Below, piece by piece: positions 9,352 to 22,865 of a DNA stretch of 31,247 nucleotides. A program made the position numbers and the translations under genes. Every line of letters begins with the position of its first letter. Position 1 is the first letter of the stretch. The DNA lies in the NCBI GenBank assembly GCA_020536535.1, contig JAHLWZ010000298.1:1-31247 (forward strand), written 5' to 3'. The notes below the pieces were generated by a model. The model was given only the letters and a program-made list of their open reading frames with translations. It had not been told where the DNA came from and ran no database searches. This DNA comes from Pelomyxa schiedti (taxonomy: Eukaryota > Evosea > Pelobiontida > Pelomyxidae).

Positions 9352-12300
9352 ATGTCACAGAGCGCGGATGGCACTGGGTCGCGAGATCGAAGCTCAGCGG
9401 TGCAGACTCTTTTTTTCAGTCACACTGTATGGAACGTGGTAGTACCCAAGTACTTGCCACTTCAATTGTACGTGCTTTTTTTTTTTTTTCCCCTCTCCCT
9501 TCACTATGCATGCCTAACTAACACAAATGTTTTATTTTTTATTATTTTTTATTTTTTTTATTTTGTTTGGACTAGAAACTTGAAGGATGTTGTTAGCTTG
9601 GCCGACGTGCTATTCCCACTGTATGAATGTAGACAGTCTTGATAATATTTTCTATTTTGATATAGCGACTATGACACCTATTTCTATTTATTTACGCAAA
9701 ACTCTAGGGTGAGTCTCGTTGGAGCCGCCACAGTCCGCATTCTCAAGTCACCTTTGATGGCATTTGAGCTGTCTGCGCAACAGCATTCTTTGAGGGTTGT
9801 AAAGTGGATTTATGCACACCACAGGCTCAGTTCAAATAAAGTGAGAGAGGGGGGAGCCTTAGACAGCTTGTGTGAGTCTGGGAATACTGACATAGTTCAA
9901 TGGCTGGTGAATACTTTTGGAGTCACTGCCTATGACGTGCGCATGCGGGATTGCAGTGCACTTATTTGCGCTTGCAAGTCTGGGAGCATCAATGTTGCTC
10001 GTTGGCTGTGCGATAACTTCCTTTTGAGTGTAGAGGATGTGAGGGCAACTAAATGTGCCGCACTGTGGGAGAGTTGTGCAGCCGGCCACTTGGAGGTGTC
10101 CAAGTGGGTAGTTGATAAGTTTTCGCTAATAGCCACTGATTTACTGGAAGACGCAAAGAATTACAGTAACAGAGCCTTGCAGCTCTGCTGTGAAAAGGGA
10201 CATACTAGTGTTGCTCAATGGCTTTCTGAAAAATTCTCCTTGACTGCACGTGATGCGCGTTCGAATAGTAACTTTGCTCTCAATACCAGTGCGACAAACG
10301 GGCACACTGGTACAGTTTCTTGGCTTGTCGAGCACTTCTCGCTGGGAATGAGTGACATGAATACCAATACCCTCCATAATATATGTGTCAATGGCCACTT
10401 TGATACAGCCAAGTGGATTGCCCATGCATTCAATCTTGGCCCACAACATGCGCACCTGGTTGACAGTACACTTAGTGTTGTTTGCTCCCGCGGTGACTTT
10501 GAGATGGCAAAGTGGCTAGTAGAACAGTTCGGATTAGCAAATCAAGAAAACAGCAATTCCACTAACCTGATGATCAAGATGCGCGCACAAGCTATGCAGA
10601 AGATTGTACTGCAAATAGTCTGTAAAAGTGGCAGGTTGGATATGGCCAAGTGGTATTCCGATACGTTTTCTCTTTCCAGAGACCTTGATGTTTCTGTTGC
10701 ATTAAACTTCAGCTGTGAGAGGGGAGACACGGAGATGGTTCAGTGGCTGGTATCACGTTTTGCCATTACCAACCCAGCAGCATTTTCTGCTATGCTTTAT
10801 GCTTGTGGCTCAGGCCATCTTGACATTGGACGTTTCTTATATGAGCAGTTTTCATTGGTTGCTGCTGAAGGAGGAGATGGAGGGGAATACCAGTTGGGTG
10901 AAACTTTCAGATTATGTGTTATGTGCAGTCATACTTCTGTTGCTCAATGGATCAGTGATAGATTCGATATTAAGAAAGACTTGGCGGTGAGTTCATTGCC
11001 TGGGGATTTTCTAACTGCCAAGTGGCTCGTTGGCCAATATAGCCTGAAGAAGGATGATTTCCCTCATTATCTAGTTACTGATTTGTGCTGCAAAAATGAT
11101 GACCCAGAAGTTGTCAAGTGGTTCGCTTCAGAGTCATTTATTATTAGTAGTGACAAAGCAAGAGTTAGTGAAATTATGAACGGAGCCATATCTGCAGGCC
11201 ACATCCGCGTTGCAAGTACCCTTGTTCAACTTGGTCTTGTGCAACTTACACCAGAAGTTCTCCAGCAATCTCTTGTCTTGTGTTGCAATAACAACCAAAT
11301 CAACACAGCAAAGTGGCTACTCGCTGATAAAAATGTCAACGATATGTGTTCTAACAAAGCCGCAAGGGAGATAGTATGCAGTGCAGTTTTAGTAGCCTGC
11401 GGAAAGGGTTTTCTTCGACTAGCGGAATTGCTTGCAAATAGACTAGAACTTAATCACAGTGATCTTGACACCCTAGACACTACTAACGCTGGGGAAGGGA
11501 GATCAGCTTTAGACAAAGCACTTGAATATGGGAGATTTGACTGCGCGAAGTGGATTGCTGATCGCTTTTTCTCAAAAGAGAGTGATGCACCAGCCCCGCA
11601 CCAAGTCGAATGTACAACTACATCCCCAGTGGAAGGTAAATCCACTACAGAGTCAACACCAACACCAACACCAACAACTCCAACACCAGCAACTCCGACT
11701 ACAAATGTAACCCAGGATCCCACTCCATCGACATTAGTACCGGCTTTTGCAGCATTAGAATCAGCATCTTCGCCCCCATCATCCCTGCCACCCTTCTCAC
11801 CCCTCGACCCCGACACCGACCCCAAGTCCGGCAGCTTCTCCTTCACATTCACAGCACCCCCGCTGCGTACAATCTCGTCTCCCTCCATTCAGCTTCCGCT
11901 TCCGCTTCCGCTCCCGGCTCCGATTCCCGTGCCGCCTCCGCGGCCGCCGCAAAGCACCGGCGCGCTGATCATTGCCCGCGCCGTGGCTGGGGCCTGTGAG
12001 CGCGGCGACATGGCTGCGCTAAAGTGGCTGGCTTCGGAGTTTGGAATCCCCAAGTGCATGGAGCATCAGCTCAGCTCTTTCTCTGTGCCCCTGTTACAAT
12101 GTTGCAGGTAGAATTCCCTACTACAACAACCTAACGGTTCCTTTTTGCAATCCTCCCCCTTTCATCACCCACATGCATTGCACACGAGGCTACATTACCT
12201 GTTACAAACACAAACTCACAAACGAAAACAAATAATAGGGGTGGGGACACTGAATTTGTGAGCTGGTTGGTTTCTACATTCTCACTGAGTAGGGAGAGTG

Positions 12301-12731
12301 TTACAAGCAACAACAACAAGGCACTGAGACTGTGCTGCATACATGGACACCTGGCTACGGCTCAGTGGCTGGTCTCCACGTTCCACCTCACGCGTGAAGA
12401 CGCAGTAGCCTATAACAACGAGGCATTTGTGCTCAGTTGCATTCAGGGTCACTTGGAGGTAGCCCAGTGGCTGGCAGATACCTTCAAGTTGACTTCTGAG
12501 GATGCAGCCAGCATGGGTGGTCAGGCAGTGAGGGAGAGCGTTGGGGGTGTGAAACAGTGGCTGAAAGATAGGTTTGGGCTGTCTGAATCCTCATTGCTAC
12601 AGACGAAGACGAAGACGAAGACAAAGACAAAGACAAAGAATGATGCATCAGTTCCTCCTGCTCCACCTACTGTTAGTCCTCCTCTTTCGGACATATCCTG
12701 GGCTACAGTGGAAGGAGGGGGGTTCTGGTAA
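9352..12731 (+). CDS. Long ankyrin-like repeat protein (AKWL/AQWL type)
   Basis: Four exons (9352–9467, 9576–9635, 9708–12107, 12239–12731) join in frame to 1022 residues. The protein is almost wholly degenerate ankyrin-like units of 33–40 residues, each with a C-x-x-G-H/D-x-x-x-A-K/Q-W-L core followed by F-x-L, for example CEKGHTSVAQWLSEKFSL and CIQGHLEVAQWLADTF. A Thr/Pro/Ser-rich low-complexity linker (about 11,600–11,950) interrupts the array before further repeats near 12,000–12,560, and a lysine–threonine dipeptide run lies at about 12602–12635. Such arrays are protein-binding scaffolds; no catalytic, membrane or signal segment is visible and the partner is unknown. The N-terminus MSQSADGTGSRDRSSAVQ precedes a hydrophobic stretch. 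The start and the second short exon depend on my splice choice, though the frames agree. The gene converges on the FHA–WWE gene with only 70 nt between stops. Confidence 0.85.
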
Positions 12732-12801
12732 TTAAGAGAAGTACCCTTCAATTACTTGAAGTCTTCTTTTTTCCTTGTTTTGGAACGGATAGCTGTTTGT
12801 T

Positions 12802-14729
12802 TTAGTCAATTGCTGTGCGTTTCACATCTCGCTCTAGCAAAGGGGCATTGGTGTGTTTTTGCTTGAGATTCCGCAAGTCGATGTAGCGTGTTTTGTCAAC
12901 CATGACTCTTTCTATGGTGTCCTTGCCAGATGTATTGTATGCAGCCTCAATCTTAGTGCTGATTTTGGGGTCATATCTTGGGGGAAAATTGTTAGATCCA
13001 TTTTCCTGAAGAGTACGATAGTACGGTATCCAAGTCTCGGGGTCATCAGAGCGCCAAGACCAGACAATTTTTGACGTCGTGGCTTTACTATGGTGAGCAC
13101 AGCTTTTCAAACAAATCTCATACCTGTAGGCTTCGGAATTTGCAGAGTTTTCCTAGGGGGCTCACGTGGTATTTCATCTTAGAGTAGTGAGAACAAACTG
13201 CGAACTAGACGGGGCCAACCAATAGCCTGCTGTTGGTCATGCTGTTCATCCACAGGCGGCCTCTTTCTCGGAATTGGTTCGTCAATCTGCGCAGACCCGT
13301 AGGCAGTAGTTGATGTTGTTGAAGTTGTGACTGATGTAACTGGCTTTGGCGCCTCAAGTGCCACTATGAAAGGGGAGATCTCTACCACCCGATTTGAAGC
13401 AATGCACTTGTCGATGAAGGCCGGTGACACAATTTTTGATCCACCACGTGAGGCTGTCTGTGAGACTTAAGTTATGGAACTAAAAATATGGCAGATACTC
13501 TGAGAAGAGCAGTATGCTTATATGAAGATGATGGCTCTACTAAAACATAGGAGACCTTTTTAATGTGAACAAAATAAGATAGATGAAAAAAATGTCACAC
13601 AGAAGGTTTCCAATCCCTAAATAAACTTCCTCCCCTTGACTCAATACTGGTAATTAGTGCCCTTGGGGCCTCACCGGGATAGTGGAAAGCCAGGCCAGAA
13701 AAAATTTTGTCTACCACAACCGAAGAGGTGGAGCGCTGGGCACTGGTTGGAACTGCTGTCACTTCACGTTTGACTTTACGCTGCTTTGAAGGGTCGTCAA
13801 TTCTTCGTTGGACACTTTCTACTAAGTCAACAAAGCGCTCTGAATCTATGTCCACCTAGAACAGGGGGAAAAAATGTAAGAAACATGTAATGTTGGAAAC
13901 ATTACCTTTTTTTCATCAGCTAGAAAGCCTGATTCAATTATATCACTTTGTTCATCTGAATAAATCTTCCATCCGTCATCTGATAACCAATACCAGTTGG
14001 CTGAAAAGCAAGGTCAGATTTGGTTTGCCTACGGGCTCAAACCTTTTTCTGTATCAGGCATTTGAACGGTAGAGTGATTAGGCGGTGCCGCACAGGAGGA
14101 TAGGGCACTTGGAGTTTGTTGGAATCCTTGGTTACCACCTGTTTGTTTATTGGCCGGTGTCACTGACGTAGAAGATAGTGGGGGAGCTGATTTGTACGCG
14201 GTCTTCTACTGGGTCACTTTAAGATTAAGAAGTAGAAATCATGGATTACCTCTGGGGCTTTAGTGATCTTAAATGGGTAAGAACCGTCACAGAGTAAACA
14301 AAGTCTGTCATCTTGAAAAAAAAAAAAAAAAAAAAAACAGTTCGTATTTGCATCACAGAGGCAAAAACAAGAGGGTCCACTCACCAATTTCAAGTGTGGC
14401 CTCCTTGCCTTTCGCAAGAACAGTGAAATCCCCATTAGGCTTGGTGTACGACGAAGGGTTGACTCCCAACTTTAAAACACAGTTATGTTTTTTGTATTGC
14501 TAACAAAGAGGCACTTACTACTTTCAAGGATAACTTTCCATTAGGCAACACGTTAATGGACACCTAAAACAGTGAGCAGTCACTACTCCCTTTTGATGGG
14601 TGGTACCTGCTTGCGAGAGCACCTCTTGTCCGTTATATTTGGTAGTGAAGATCTTCCTATGAACGTTGCGGCATCACCACCACGCAGGGGAATGATGTCA
14701 GACGGTGACACCTCCGAAACGAGTTGCAT
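12802..14729 (-). CDS. FHA–WWE–BRCT–WWE protein, probable DNA-damage/ADP-ribose reader
   Basis: Eleven exons (14729–14607, 14563–14519, 14469–14385, 14311–14250, 14202–14043, 14000–13906, 13855–13601, 13555–13499, 13457–13220, 13177–13124, 13082–12802) sum exactly to 485 codons (484 aa). Residues 1–105 form an FHA domain of the PNKP/aprataxin/APLF type: FIGRSSLPNITDKRCSRK then LGVNPSSY; the Arg of GR and the SR pair are the usual phosphopeptide contacts. Residues about 159–222 read as a WWE domain (WYWLSDDGWKIYS, then IIESGF, RFVDL, KQRKVKRE). Residues about 240–328 resemble a BRCT domain (IFSGLAF, ESRGGSLF, GGSKIVSPAFIDKC). Residues about 397–480 form a second, clearer WWE (IVWSWRSDDPETWIPYY, KIEAAY, RYIDLRNL, ERDVKR). 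WWE domains often bind iso-ADP-ribose in poly(ADP-ribose) chains. No kinase/phosphatase, PARP, ligase or nuclease domain is present. ATG 14729 has an in-frame stop directly upstream. Confidence 0.85.
14316..14337 (-). repeat. T22 tract in an intron of the FHA–WWE gene
   Basis: A22 on the plus strand is T22 on the coding strand, ending just before the acceptor CAAG at 14312–14315. Same placement as the tract in CTR9. Confidence 0.9.
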
Positions 14730-14905
14730 CTCCTAAAATACGAACGACGTATCTGATAGCAGAATATTTTTTTTCCTTTTCCTTGGGGATTTGGCCTGAA
14801 GACTCAATCCAACTGGATGTACTTTCACACAATGTTGTACCCTTGTAGAGCCAGAACTGCAGAGTTCAACATCACCAGTCGATTGCCTTCACAATCACCA
14901 GAAAA
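14730..14905. promoter_or_regulatory. Divergent promoter region, FHA–WWE gene / RCC1–kinase gene
   Basis: 176 nt separate two opposed start codons (14729 minus, 14906 plus), both supported by full gene models, making this the best-defined bidirectional promoter of the window. Part of it is T-rich (14771–14780). No named element recognised. Confidence 0.4.
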
Positions 14906-18009
<3,104 letters not shown>

Positions 18010-18104
18010 GCAAATTCAGGGTGCCCAAAATAGTGAAAAAGTTGTTTTTTGCTCTTCCTTTTTACACATTTGTGACTTAAGGTTTACACTCTTCTTTGAG
18101 AGGT

Positions 18105-18852
18105 CTATGGGTCATGTGGAGGTGTAGGAGTGTTAGGATCAGGGATGATTTGTTGTTGCTTGCTTTGCGCGTCGCCTTGTACATCATAGGATACAGGGGC
18201 ACCGTATTGGGGTGGAGGCATTCCGTAGAATGACGGCGGCGCTGGTGCTAGGAATGGGTCTGCGGTGTACGGCGGCTGTGCAGCGTAGACAGGTTGTGGA
18301 GCGTACATCGGTTGTTGCATGGCATATGCAGGAGGCGGATATGGAGCGTATGGTGGGGGGTAACTGTATGTTGGTGGCATGTCACTTGTAACGGTGACTT
18401 GCGTTGGTGGGGGCGTATCCTCTGGCTTCAGCAACGGAGTTGTGACTGCAGGTTGGGCAACTACATACACTGTAGGTGCGGTTTCCGGATGGCTGGCGTG
18501 ATGGTGCTAAACGGTAATTGGTAGGTAAACTTAAAGTATATTCTATGATAAAGGGTGGGAAAAATAAACATACTCGGACTTGCAGCTTTGCGTTCTCTGT
18601 GGCCACCATAGAACTCATAAGGCAGATATCTACACACTGTCCAATCCCGCAAACTCCACCCGTGATGAACCACAGCACACCTATTCCGCAACCGCGAGTT
18701 AACAAAAACCATACACACGAAGAAGAAGAAAAAAAAAAAAAGTGGGGCAGTGTACCGCTGCCGGCGCGATTGAGGTAACAACGATGCAACCCACAACACC
18801 CACAAAACCCCAGTGCCCACAGGCCCCATGCCGTAGATTCTTTCTTCTCCAT
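18105..18852 (-). CDS. TM2-domain membrane protein with proline/tyrosine-rich tail
   Basis: Three exons (18852–18756, 18680–18580, 18506–18105) join to 199 residues. Residues about 8–65 form a TM2 domain: two hydrophobic helices around a short turn carrying GLHRCYLNRAGSG, then GVLWFITGGVCGIGQCVDI. From residue about 67 the tail is rich in Pro, Tyr, Gln and Ala (YPPPYAPYPPPAYAMQQP and similar PPxY-like pieces), a usual partner of TM2 domains in protists and possibly a WW-domain ligand. The function of the family is not well defined. ATG 18852 is chosen because stops close that frame upstream; another ATG at 18928 is in a different frame that fails to reach the TM2 sequence without an implausible intron. 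Confidence 0.85.
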
Positions 18853-19045
18853 CTCCGTATATTATCGCCTGTTGGGCAGTTACACGATCCACCTTTTTTT
18901 TAAAGAAAGTAATTTTTTCCCCAGACATTCTGGTGAGCTGTCATGTCACTTCCAATTGTCCCGAATCTAGGGGCGAGGTGGCGCTCTCAGAGATCCACGT
19001 TGAAGGCTTTCATTGGCCAGTGGCCCGAGTAGAAAGAGATAACTC
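18853..19045. promoter_or_regulatory. Divergent promoter region, TM2 gene / DEAD-box gene
   Basis: About 190 nt between opposed gene starts. The right border depends on the helicase start, which is uncertain. No specific motif recognised. Confidence 0.3.
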
Positions 19046-20927
19046 ATGAACAGATCCTTAAATTTCATTGCAATTAAACAAAGCAGCGAAGGTGGCGTGC
19101 TGGGGAGTAAGCGGATCTGGGGAGTCGAGCGTGCGGCGCCGTCTGTGGTGGAAACAGACTACAAACGCATCTACGTCTACGGCGACGGCGCCGTCGTACG
19201 ACACTGACGGGGGTGAAGTCGATAATGACGAAGAGGAGCGCATCGCGTGGAATTTGGACCAACTCCCTAAATTCAAGGTCGGCACTTTGTTCGCGATTTG
19301 GAGATGCGAAGCTAAATTTAACCATGAATAACATATGAAACGCATGAACAGCATTAGAGTTTTACCACACTGTAAAAGTTGGTACTAAACCCAAATACAG
19401 AAGGAGTTTTACAGAGAAAACCCAAACGTTACAGCCATGAAAGATGTTGCTGTGGAGAGGTACCGTTCATCTTATAACATGACTCTCTCTGGAAAATTAC
19501 CTTGGCCAAAGCCAGTTCTCTCTTTCTCCGACGTCGGGTTCCCGCCAGCAATTTCCAATGAACTATGCAGGGGTGGCTTCAGGGAGCCCACTCCGATACA
19601 AGCGCAAGCTTGGCCCTGCATTCTGAGTGGCCGAGACGTCGTTGCTTGTGCTGAAACAGGCTCAGGGAAGACTTTGGCATTTTTATTGCCTGGGATCACT
19701 CACGTAATGGCGCAAGGAGGAGCCACAACTGTAAGACCAGTAGTTTTAGTATTGGCGCCAACAAGAGAGCTGGTGTCACAGACCTATGAAATGGCAGTTA
19801 AGTTTGGCACGCTCGTTGGAGTATCTTGTGCTTGTGTCTATGGTGGAGTGCCGAAACATAAGCAAGCAAATGACCTCAAAAGAGGCCCGCATATACTTGT
19901 GGCAGCACCAGGCAGACTTATTGACTTTCTGGAAGCTGGTGTTACAACAGTTGCTGGAGTAACTTTCCTAGTTCTAGATGAGGCTGACCACATGCTCGAC
20001 CTAGGTTTTGGACCCCAGATACATGAAATTACACGGAAAATTAGGCCAGATCGGCAGACTGTCATGTGTACTGCAACATGGTTACAAGAAGTTGAAGACC
20101 TGGCAGAAAATTACCTTACAAACTGCATACACATAAACATTGGGTCAGAAGGGTTGCGAGCATGTCACGACATTAAGCAGATAATTAAAGTGTGCTCTGA
20201 GGAAGAAAAGAAGCAAATACTGCTGGATTTATTGCATAGCATAGATATAAGGAACAGTAAAGTGCTTATCTTCAGTGACACAAAAAGAGTGGCTGAAGAC
20301 TTGTGCACATTCCTCTCCCAGCAGCACTTCCCGGCACTACTATTGCATGGTGACAAGCAGCAACAAGAGAGAGAATCAGCGTTCCAGGATTTTAAGAAAG
20401 GTGCAGCGCACATCCTCGTAGCAACCGATGTTGCTGCACGCGGCTTGGATGTCAAAGGTATCACGCACGTAATCAACTTCGACTTCCCGCGTTATGTTGA
20501 TGTCTATGTGCACCGGATAGGAAGAACCGGCCGCGCTGGAGTCAGTGGCGTTGCAGTGAGCTTCTTCACACGGGAAAATGCCCTCCTTGCCGGCGAGCTG
20601 ATTTCCATTTTAAATGAAGCCGAGCAAGAAGTTCCACCTGCCCTGAAAGCTCTAATAAGGGGAACAGGTTCGTCCGCGGCAAGGAATTGGGCTGACCCCA
20701 GTGCTTGGAGCACCGGGACAACTTCCCCAACAACCGCTACCGCTGAAGTAACAAGTGAGCCCAATAGTGAAACCCCAGGGGCGTGGGAGGACCAAGTGGA
20801 TAATCCATGGCTCTCTGACACAAAAACCAAGCGGGTTTCACCTCAAAACACCTTGCCAGCACCACACACAACGAAGCCCAAACCACCCACATTAAGTAAA
20901 AAACGCAATAACCCAAAAAAATCTTGA
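19046..20927 (+). CDS. DEAD-box RNA helicase, DDX43-like
   Basis: An ATP-dependent RNA helicase. The large exon 19401–20927 (508 aa) starts KEFYRENPNVTAM, which matches the pre-core segment of DDX43/DDX53. The core is complete: Q motif GFREPTPIQAQAWP, motif I AETGSGKT, Ia APTRELV, then APGRL, motif II DEAD (VLDEADHML), motif III TAT in place of SAT (MCTATWLQEV), motif IV VLIFSDT, V ATDVAARGLD and VI HRIGRTGRAG. The C-tail (from about 20680) is Ser/Thr/Pro-rich and ends basic. Upstream coding sequence ends in ERIAWNLDQLPKFK before a 123-nt intron (19278–19400). The N-terminus is uncertain: the only nearby ATG (19046) is in a different frame, and I can join it only through a 28-nt intron at 19097–19124. 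No clear KH domain is visible. Confidence 0.92.
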
Positions 20928-20946
20928 CAACAAGAAAGAAATTTTT

Positions 20947-20952
20947 AATAAA
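20947..20952 (+). terminator. AATAAA polyadenylation signal of the DEAD-box gene
   Basis: AATAAA begins 20 nt after the helicase stop codon (ends 20927), in the 141-nt gap before the convergent 409-aa gene. Confidence 0.55.
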
Positions 20953-21068
20953 CAAAATTGTGATGTGGAAAAGGAAATTGGGAATTCACAAGGCCACACT
21001 TGTTGCTGTAAGTGAGGACCACACACCCAAGATTTCCCTTCGTAGGTTTCCGGCACTGAGAGAACTTA

Positions 21069-22298
21069 TTAGAAGGTGGAGTGGGGAATCAGAAAATACC
21101 TTGGGATATCAAGAGAGAGAACAGTGAACTCCGTAAAGCTATCGATTACATTCACCTTGTTGCCAACAATATCGAAAAGAAATCCAGAGTGCCCCATGAG
21201 CTTCGAAATCTGTTGTTGGATTCTTGAATCAGGTGACACCAACTGTATGACCTTAAGAGGCTTGGAGGTGTCGTTGCAATCCCAAATTTCGCATGAGTAT
21301 CCACTCGGTGAAAGCAAGCAGAACAGGTTCTCACTGAGGGCAGTCACGTCCAGGCATGTGGTGTTAAGCCACTTGAGGTTCTCAAAAGGCACGCCCAACC
21401 TCCCCTCCTGCAGCTCCGCGGCACCGCCTGTACGCCACACGGTAATAAAGGTGTATTCACCACTGTGCTTCCTCATTCTCACAATGGAGCTGAAGCATTG
21501 CTTTATGACAGGGACCTTGATGCTCGTATCTCCATGCCCCGTGTCACTACCCTCCCCCATGTCCAGCCTCATCAAAGTGACTTCCACCACGGATCCAAGA
21601 CTCAGCCCCGACTTGGGCAGCTGGATATACACCAGGAAAAACTCCCCCAAAAGGTAGTCGACTCGCACAAAGGCCTGCCACCCCATCAAGGGCAGGAACC
21701 ACGGCTTGGGCTTGGCCCCCAGCTTGTCGCCTACGGGAATATCAACACCTCCCAGCCACTGGTTCCGGCCTCCGAATCTCTCAGAAGCCAGCCCAAACGC
21801 CACCTTGCGAGAACTGACCGCCGCGCTCACGAACTCAGTGATGGGATACACGTCCTGGATCGTGTCTTGCACCAGCACAGCCTCCTCCCTCCTCGGGCCG
21901 CCAACGGCCGCGCGATCGCAGAAGACCAACTTGCTGCAGCCCCTCGTGGTCACGTAGCTGTCCCAGTCCACGGTCCACGCCAGGCCGCCGTCGATGGAGG
22001 CGACGGCGACGGCGGTCGTGAGGCCCAGCGTCGAGAGCGACGCGCCGAACGAGAATCTTGTGGAGGACTCGGGCTTGAACCACAGCGTGATCACGAACCT
22101 CCTCTCGGTGCCCTTGACCCAGTCGTCCCATAATAGATGCAGCGCGGTGGGGGTCGTGAACCTCGCTGGGCTCGTGGTGCCGCAGCGTGGGTGTGCACCG
22201 GCGCCCAAGGCGAGGATCTGGCTCACGGCACTAATTGATCGCCCACAAGTCCGCGGCTGCTGTTTCGCAGCCCTAGAAGCAGGAGTTGTTGTTGGCAT
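21069..22298 (-). CDS. Unrecognised 409-residue intronless protein
   Basis: One uninterrupted 410-codon frame, from ATG 22298 to TAA at 21069–21071; unusual here because nearly every neighbour is split by introns. The first third is GC-rich. The sequence near residues 28–45 (LALGAGAHPRCGTTSPAR) and 52–70 (LHLLWDDWVKGTERRF) opens the protein, followed by alternating hydrophobic/polar stretches (for example VDYLLGEFFLVYIQLP, SGEYTFITVWRTGG, SENLFCLLSPSGYSCEIWD) that suggest a beta-rich, perhaps propeller-like fold. No signal peptide or membrane helix is evident. From memory this opening recalls a large expanded family of archamoeban hypothetical proteins; that is an inference I cannot check here. 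No function assigned. Confidence 0.78.
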   Translation of the reverse strand: MPTTTPASRAAKQQPRTCGRSISAVSQILALGAGAHPRCGTTSPARFTTPTALHLLWDDWVKGTERRFVITLWFKPESSTRFSFGASLSTLGLTTAVAVASIDGGLAWTVDWDSYVTTRGCSKLVFCDRAAVGGPRREEAVLVQDTIQDVYPITEFVSAAVSSRKVAFGLASERFGGRNQWLGGVDIPVGDKLGAKPKPWFLPLMGWQAFVRVDYLLGEFFLVYIQLPKSGLSLGSVVEVTLMRLDMGEGSDTGHGDTSIKVPVIKQCFSSIVRMRKHSGEYTFITVWRTGGAAELQEGRLGVPFENLKWLNTTCLDVTALSENLFCLLSPSGYSCEIWDCNDTSKPLKVIQLVSPDSRIQQQISKLMGHSGFLFDIVGNKVNVIDSFTEFTVLSLDIPRYFLIPHSTF

Positions 22299-22408
22299 CG
22301 ATTTTCTTTGCGCTATTGAGCTGTGGAAAACAGGGGTTTAAAAAGGGTGGAGGCAGGGAAGTAGTGCTAAAAGGCTGACGTCAAAGAGGATTGGCTTTTC
22401 TACCCAAA

Positions 22409-22543
22409 ATGTCGATCACCTCGCAACACGCAGGCATTGCTCACAAGTTTTATTTTGTCCCTTTAAAAGATTACACAACTTGGTTCTTGATTGATTCGAG
22501 GAAGAAGCTCTTCAAGCCAAATCAGACGTGGAGCTCTGTGTGA
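22409..22543 (+). CDS. Possible 44-residue small protein
   Basis: ATG 22409 opens a 45-codon frame ending TGA at 22541. The product contains a compact aromatic/basic stretch (HKFYFVPLKDYTTWFLIDSR then KKLFKPNQTWSS). It lies in the gap between two minus-strand genes and looks more protein-like than chance, but it could equally be 5' leader sequence or the first exon of a longer gene. No family recognised. Confidence 0.3.
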   Translation: MSITSQHAGIAHKFYFVPLKDYTTWFLIDSRKKLFKPNQTWSSV

Positions 22544-22865
22544 TATCTTTGGGGAAATTTGAGTTGTTTTCCCACCCTTTATTTTTATACCCTTGCCCCG
22601 CCTTAGCCCGCTTTACCCAACCCGTAGTAGTATTTATAGTTTACTATGTGTTTTGGTTGTTGGGTGTTTTTGCTATAACTGAATGGAAGTAAAAGTCTTC
22701 TAGTGTGGCCGTATGTAGTTATCAAGGCCTCCAATCGTGCTTTGGAAAGGAAAAGAAGAAAGGATAACAAAAAGGTCATATGGTTCCCAACACCCTTGGT
22801 GCCCTCCCAACCCAGAAACCCAAAAAGAAACCCCCCCAATCAAAAACCCCCCCAATCACACCCTG
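22544..22865. other. Intergenic stretch without a recognised gene
   Basis: 322 nt between the small ORF and the 3' end of the ESRP-like gene. It holds C-rich runs (about 22830–22858) and A-rich stretches; nothing codes convincingly on either strand. Confidence 0.5.

Noticed and set aside
9538-9575. AT-rich T run as a possible origin or terminator
   Set aside because: It is the end of the first intron of the ankyrin-like gene, directly before the acceptor at 9574.
12602-12666. Ser-rich minus ORF and (AAGACG)n microsatellite
   Set aside because: It is the Lys–Thr dipeptide run at the end of the ankyrin-like gene read backwards; an ordinary coding microsatellite.
21465-22133. 222-codon plus-strand ORF
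   Set aside because: Antisense of the 409-aa gene in its GC-rich part, where stops are rare by composition.
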